DNA of 64,000 nt from Mya arenaria. Lineage: Eukaryota; Mollusca; Bivalvia; Myida; Myidae. Below are positions 58,519-64,000 of the stretch, in pieces. The first letter of the stretch is position 1; each line of letters starts with the position of its first letter. The translations under genes and the position numbers were made by a program. The stretch is taken from contig NC_069122.1 in the NCBI RefSeq assembly GCF_026914265.1, positions 34,275,473 to 34,339,472 on the forward strand. The letters are read 5' to 3'. A model generated the notes under the pieces. It was not told the origin of the DNA. It saw nothing but the letters and a program-made list of their open reading frames with translations, and did not search any database.

Positions 58519-58600
58519 CTTTCCTCCAAGTTTAAGGGTTAAGAGGAAGTGAACGAACAATATCACGCAGGGAGATAAACATTATCAGAAATTATCGCAG
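58519..58600 (-). other. Putative non-coding first exon of TRIM copy D
   Basis: Homologous to the other first-exon blocks (TTTATCTCCCTGCGTGATAT, AACTTGGAGGAAAG) with a good donor GTAAGAATT. It lies about 1.1 kb upstream of the truncated B-box exon. Confidence 0.55.
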
Positions 58601-60659
58601 GTAGTTAAGGTTATTCTAAACTTATATAGACCAGATATATAACTGTTATGATATAACCTGTGTAAAAAGGGCAAACTACACCGATCTGTAAGAGCCTTTT
58701 CATTGTTATATGCCTTATTTCTTTTAATGAACACAAGCCAATGATTCAAGGCATGGTTTTAAATTTTCACACCAGTGGCTACCTTCAATAGAAATAGGTT
58801 TTTAAGCTGAATGGTTCTTTCTTTAAAAACAACAGGATTTACTCGATCTACTGTTTTGTTTACATTAGCATCGCATTGTTTGTACTCCTACAGAGGATTT
58901 GGTCGCTTTATCAAATACATAATGGCTACGTTCAACCATTTTTCTTTTTTTTCTGATAAGAAATGTTACTTTTTTCTAACTTAGTTAATTGTTTAGTACA
59001 CATGGGAACTTTCTCAAAAATTATGGTGATGTCGTAAAGGAGTGCTATTTTGCATGTAAAGTGGTCAATAGAATATAAAGGAAATTGGTATAGAATTAAG
59101 CGACCTAAAACGAAAGTAGAACACATTTTAATAGAAACGTTTTATTGTTTTCTTATAGGTCGATAGAACGTTAGACATATAAATGAAAAATACAATGGAA
59201 ACCAAGATCTATTTATTAGTTGGATAAAGTTCAAATGACTCCATATAAAATATTTGAACACAATTTTACATCAAAAGTTTCATGAAATAAAGGTACTATT
59301 TAAAAATGGGGGAAACAGTCTTGCTATGTTAATGTTTTGACTATTATTATGTAAAATGCCAAATGTGTTGTACAATTGCCTATTTTAATGTTTACATTAA
59401 ATTACTTTGGTGTCTGTGTATCATACTGCAAAAACGAACAATATGATGTTAACAGATATTTGTCTTGTCTTACCTCATTATGCAGATTTAACGATCACTT
59501 AAACCTTTCTACTTATGTATATAGATAAATTTACTTTTAGCATTCTAAAAAAACCTTAATTATTTGCCTACATGAGCATCATACTTATGTTTTGGATAAC
59601 AAGTTGGCAACGTGTGCACATTTGATTACATATAATGTAATTATTGGGCCTGAGGTGAGATAAAACAACTAATCTGGTTTAATTGTTTTATTTCTTCCCG
59701 TCAAATAATCGTGTTAACCCCTTCAGTTTTATTATTACTATTTAGAATTTAGCCATGTTTACCATGGCCTTTATACACTCAGTCTGTATGATACATGCCG
59801 AGTACTTAATATTCAGACGTTAAATTGTCTGGTCATATTTTTCCTCAGCACTACCACTCAGGTCGTCAACTTTTACAAGATATGTTATAACTTATATAAT
59901 ATTCGAATATCACTTTTGCCATTCGTTTGCATCCCTAGTCATAAGGTCATAGTGTTATTGCTCGTGACAAAAGCGTCAGAAACAACTCCATACTCATTTT
60001 CGGCATACCTCTTTGAAATAATATAAGGATAACATGGTAACACAGTTATTTGTGGTGAAAGTGCGAGTTGTGTTTTTAAAATGGAGTTTCTATGATCTGC
60101 TTTGTCGGCCTGTATTGGTCGATGATTCAATCACAAATATAACATTTATTTCAGTGCCCTTCGTTCATATAGTGGCATAAAGGTCATAGTAAATTTGCGT
60201 AAATTTCCTACGATTGAGTTCTCATTCAAGCATATTAGATGATAATGAAAAAAAATATAAAACCGCAATTGTAGAATTTTAGCCGACGATTACCACGCCG
60301 TGAACTGTTCGCTTTTAACAACAATATTTAAGTCCATCATTTATTTTACAGCAATTGCGTACTTTGTTATGCAAGGTCACTCTCGTTTGCACGATGTTGC
60401 GCTGGCGCTGTGTGTGGGAACGAATAAACCACTACCTTATACGTGCATTCAAAGACACATGCGCTTTTAAAGCCGGGAACAGAACCGGCAAAAATACATT
60501 TCAACTGACATTAAAAACTATTGCCATAATAATTGAGAGAGCCAACTATCGCGAAAAGACAGCCTTCATCTTTTTAAGACACATAGTTTGTTGATAAGTG
60601 GTTGTATGTTAAGCCATATATATGTTAACTGCTTATACAGGTTTTGATAATTCAATGGA
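58601..60659. other. Spacer, no gene recognised
   Basis: AT-rich. About 60480-60560 resembles 49270-49340 of the duplicated unit (AAAATACATTTCAACTGACA). The open frames at 58932, 59939 and 60355 lack domains. Confidence 0.5.
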
Positions 60660-61310
60660 CATTTCTCAACAGTAACAGAGGCAAGACAGCTTGTTATCGA
60701 ACCTCATCGAGAAAATTTGTCAATACATTCTATGACCAAATTTGGTGATGATTAGACAAAGGCATCTAAAGTTATTGACCGGACAATAAAAAGTTCAGGT
60801 TACTTTGTTAATTAAAGGGTGATAACACTCAAGTGACAAAGCGATATTACTGATTATCAAATTTGTCCAAAGGTATAATGCCAATACATATTTTGACCAA
60901 ATGTGGTTATGATTGGACTAAGAATAATGATGACATTGGTCGGGCAATACAGACTTTAGGTAATATCTTTAATAAAGGGGCGATAACTCTTGAGTGTCCC
61001 AAGCAATATGGCTGTGTATCGCTATTGTCCATGTTGTCGTCCCCATGCACTTTCTGAATAAAAATGGTAATGATTAGACAAAGACTTTGAAAGTTATTGA
61101 TAAGTAAAGGCCGCTTTAAGGCGATTTCATTAATTTAAAGGCAATATATAACTGTTGAGTGACTTAAACGATATGGCTGGTAATCCAACTTGTCCGAGAT
61201 ATTATGCCAATTTTGACCAAATTCGGTAATGCTTGGACAATGGCTTCGGAAGTTATTGATGGGACATGGTATTGGACGCCAATACCCGCCCGCCCGCCAA
61301 TAACATTCGC
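60660..61310 (+). repeat. Degenerate tandem repeat, about 180-bp unit
   Basis: Three to four diverged units with the same word order: CAAATTTGGTGATGATTAGA, AAAGTTATTGA.CGGACA, AAAGGGTGATAACACTCAAG, CGATAT.GCTG.TATC, TTGTCC.A..TAT.ATGCCA. It ends in a CCCGCCCGCCCGCC tract. This wording is familiar as a widespread bivalve dispersed repeat; no coding capacity was seen. Confidence 0.7.
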
Positions 61311-61659
61311 CGTTAAATTTATGACTCAACATGTATTTTGAAATCCATAACTAATAAATTTATTTTTGGCGCCATTTCTCTATTATTACTTAATGTGTAT
61401 TAAACTATTTAAATTAACCATAATGTACACTGGTAATTAATAATTCCTCCGGCGAACAATTGCATTGCAGCAGATGAAGGTGCTTACTTAGTCATTATTT
61501 TAGTCATTACCATGCTATTTTCTATTACAACTGAACTTCGATTTCAGCTAGTAACTTGGAAACGTAGCGTATTGCAAATAATTAAAACATGAATACAGTC
61601 AACTCAGTTAGGCGGAGACGTGGTCAAACAAATTGACAACATAATTATTTAACTCCGTC

Positions 61660-62060
61660 ATGCCGTTAAAACCTATTAAACAAAACGGGTCATGACGGTC
61701 ACAGAACGCTCACCTGAGTTGTATGGCATCAGACAAATGTAACAACGGTTCAGTAGATCTTAGTTTATCTGAGTCGTAAACCGAAATGGTCTTATATTTA
61801 TTTTGCAACATATCTGTTTGCGTTCAACTGTAGCCAGTATTTAAACAAAACAGCCTAGGAAATACAAAAGAAACACTAAAATTGTTTTTAAACTTACTCT
61901 TGAATATCTATGTCACGACCTAGTTTCTCTAATGATACATACACTAGATTTAGAACAAGCAATAGCGTGCCAAACTATCGCAGTTCTATTTTAAGGCAGG
62001 TAGATGCCATACATCCATAAATAATAAAACAATACCCGGTCCTGTGCCCTTGTTCTTTTA
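61660..62060 (-). repeat. Duplicated 3' flank of TRIM copy E
   Basis: 61690-61860 matches 49330-49520, and 61930-62055 matches 36940-37060. Marks the distal end of a duplicated unit. Confidence 0.6.
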
Positions 62061-62625
62061 AGTTTTATTTATAATATAATGTTCATTTTAACTCAAAAAA
62101 ATAAATCAAGTAAGTATCAGAGTTTACACTGTTTTAAGATATTTACAGTTAAAACCAAGAACATACAAAAAAGACAGCGAAAACATGATACAATATCATA
62201 TATTGAATGTGAATTGTTCATTTTGCGATCATTGCTAAAACACAACGCAATGACTTACAAACCAATTAATAATAAAAACAAATATATAGATAATTACAAT
62301 TTCAGATAGTTAATTGCAGCTTAAAGAAATAATAATGCATTCATTTTCGGTAAAATGTTTATGATTTATTTTCGATGACATTTCAAATAAAATTTGGATT
62401 TGTACGCACTTCAAATGCAAATATAAAAACTCATCAAATCATAGTGCGTCTTCTTTGCTAAGAATTATTACGGTCCGGTATTCAATACAAAAATAACATC
62501 ATTAAATCAAAATGGTTTCATGAAATGGTTCACGTAACATTCTCATTAGAATGAAACAACTGAATGGCGAACGGTAAATGAACGTTATGTTGATGTTTCG
62601 AACCATTTCATCCCATTTGCTGGCA

Positions 62626-63871
62626 TTATTCGATTGTATTGTACACCTTCAAAACATTGTTCCCTTCCTCCGTGACAAGAAGTTTGTTCTGTTGTGGACA
62701 GTAGAAGGCACATAGTGGATTTCGTATCCCTTCCTTCTTCCCCATTAGTTGTGTCATCTGACCAGTGGACAAGTCAAGTATCATATTGGTGTTGCTTCCA
62801 TTACAACAGATTAACAGATGGTCCCCAAATGCAGTGATGCTTGTTGGGCGTTTTAATGCAGGGTCCTGGAACGTCTTGATGATGTTTAGGTTCATGTCAA
62901 GTTTTGTGATAGTGTTCCTGCTCATGTCTGATGAAAGCAGTCCAACCTTCACATACCACTGTTAAGTATAAAGGACCTTCAAACAGTTGTAACCCCTTTC
63001 TATTTCTCTTATAACATACCCGTACATATTCAGTACCGCTACCTTTCCATAGAAATCGGACACTATCAACCTATCTTCATGGTAAGCAATACCTCGGCTG
63101 TTACCATCCACTTTAATATGGTCACTTATAGCGAGTTGTCCTCGAGTCTCAAGAAGATGAATGCCCTTATTGGCTATAGAAACAGCTACTCTGTCCCCGG
63201 GAAGATGACACATGTCCCACGGGTGACCTGGTACACTGATCTGGGAAAGCAGGTTGTTGGTCTGCAGGTCCACCAACTTAACTGTGCAGTTGTGCCAGTC
63301 AGCCATTATCAATCTGGACCCGGCTAGGTGGAGCATGCTAGACAGGTAGCAGTCCCTATTATCAGTTGGAGATTTCATTGTCATGTCCAATGCTGGTGTA
63401 AACCGTAAAATAGTCAAGTCCACAGTGGCGTTACCCACTGAAAATAATTGGTTAAAGTAAATTGAATGTCTGTGATACAATAACTTAATATAGGGCAACG
63501 TATCAAAGTATACATTTCAACGTAAGCATATAGCATTATGGCTTTTACTCACTATGCCATATACTAATAAACATCATGTCATACAATTTGCATATTTCGT
63601 TACAATTTTAAAAATATTTCAACTAAATTTTGTTTTAATATATGCTTATTGAAAAAATACAGCGCTAAGTAATGCAAAAATTTAAAGTAAACATATCTCA
63701 TAAGACACAATATATATTACACATAATAGGAATACGTAAATTATAATACAAGGATGTTCATTTAGTCAGATGGTTTATGACTATAAGTACCTGTAGGCTC
63801 GACAGTTGCCATGGTATTCCTTGGGACATCTCCTTGAACTGTTAGTCCTAATATGCCATGGTTACTGTCTG
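62626..63871 (-). pseudogene. TRIM-NHL-like copy E, linker and NHL exons (partial)
   Basis: The 81-bp linker exon (63791-63871) is intact and encodes DSNHGILGLTVQGDVPRNT plus MATVEPT. The NHL exon (62626-63437) starts VGNATVDLTILRFTPALD and ends KVYNTIE. Against copy C it has lost ten and then eight bases about 60 bases apart, which together restore the frame. A stop (62962-62964) falls between them, so the propeller is cut after its middle. The B-box exon would lie beyond the right edge, so whether the gene is dead or makes a shorter product cannot be judged here. Confidence 0.75.
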
Positions 63872-64000
63872 CTGTAATTAAAAACATAGCTGTCATACCT
63901 TTTTGGTATTAGGGGCGTTGTTTACAGTTTGTAGGAATTGTACTTCTTGTTTTCCATAAATTAAGTTTATAAGTTCAGCGAAAAAAGCATTGACGAATGA

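Overview
The window is nuclear DNA of an animal, most likely a bivalve mollusc. It is AT-rich, genes have short exons and long introns, and non-LTR retrotransposons and many small inverted-repeat elements of types common in bivalves fill introns and spacers. A locally expanded family of B-box/coiled-coil/NHL-type proteins also fits a bivalve. Species assignment is inference only. I see no LTR retroelement, Polinton or other virus-derived element, no CRISPR array and no convincing functional rRNA or tRNA gene.

All host genes lie on the minus strand. From left to right: (1) a seven-exon gene (5186-13818) for a small type I membrane protein of the mannose-6-phosphate-receptor-homology (MRH)/Atg27 type. 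It has a signal peptide, a cysteine-rich lumenal domain, one membrane span and a C-terminal YDSI sorting signal. (2) A phospholipid scramblase gene (17094-25371), nine exons, ending in the membrane helix and a short tail. (3) Just upstream of it on the same strand, a B-box/coiled-coil exon (25646-26546) of the TRIM-like family. Its splice phase fits the scramblase's first exon, and that exon is itself homologous to the linker exon of the TRIM-NHL genes further right. The two may form one chimeric TRIM-scramblase gene; this is the most striking observation here. (4) A tandem array of related TRIM-NHL genes from about 37 to 64 kb: copy B (37540-43305, broken), copy C (50130-53179, whole except for one homopolymer shift), copy D (56956-57410, a B-box remnant) and copy E (62626 to past the right edge, only linker and NHL exons seen). 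Each unit carries a similar non-coding first exon, promoter-side flank and 3' flank, so the array grew by segmental duplication.

Between and inside the genes lie: a hammerhead-ribozyme motif (3425-3462); four copies of a 370-bp TTAA-ended inverted-repeat element around the MRH gene; three copies of a GC-rich element with TGCACCAGTC ends; a TTAA-ended element that carries a tRNA-like pol III promoter and is nested inside another element (17709-18451); an 840-bp foldback element with CG-rich degenerate arms (27850-28687); three LINE copies (about 11575-13086, 29200-30484, 38608-42141); a large 48-bp minisatellite in two blocks (31807-32710 and 33809-36035); and several smaller tandem arrays.

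No pathway joins the genes directly. The MRH protein would act in Golgi/endosome sorting, the scramblase at the plasma membrane or endomembranes, and the TRIM-NHL proteins probably as cytoplasmic scaffolds. Several reading-frame breaks fall in homopolymers, so some may be assembly errors.
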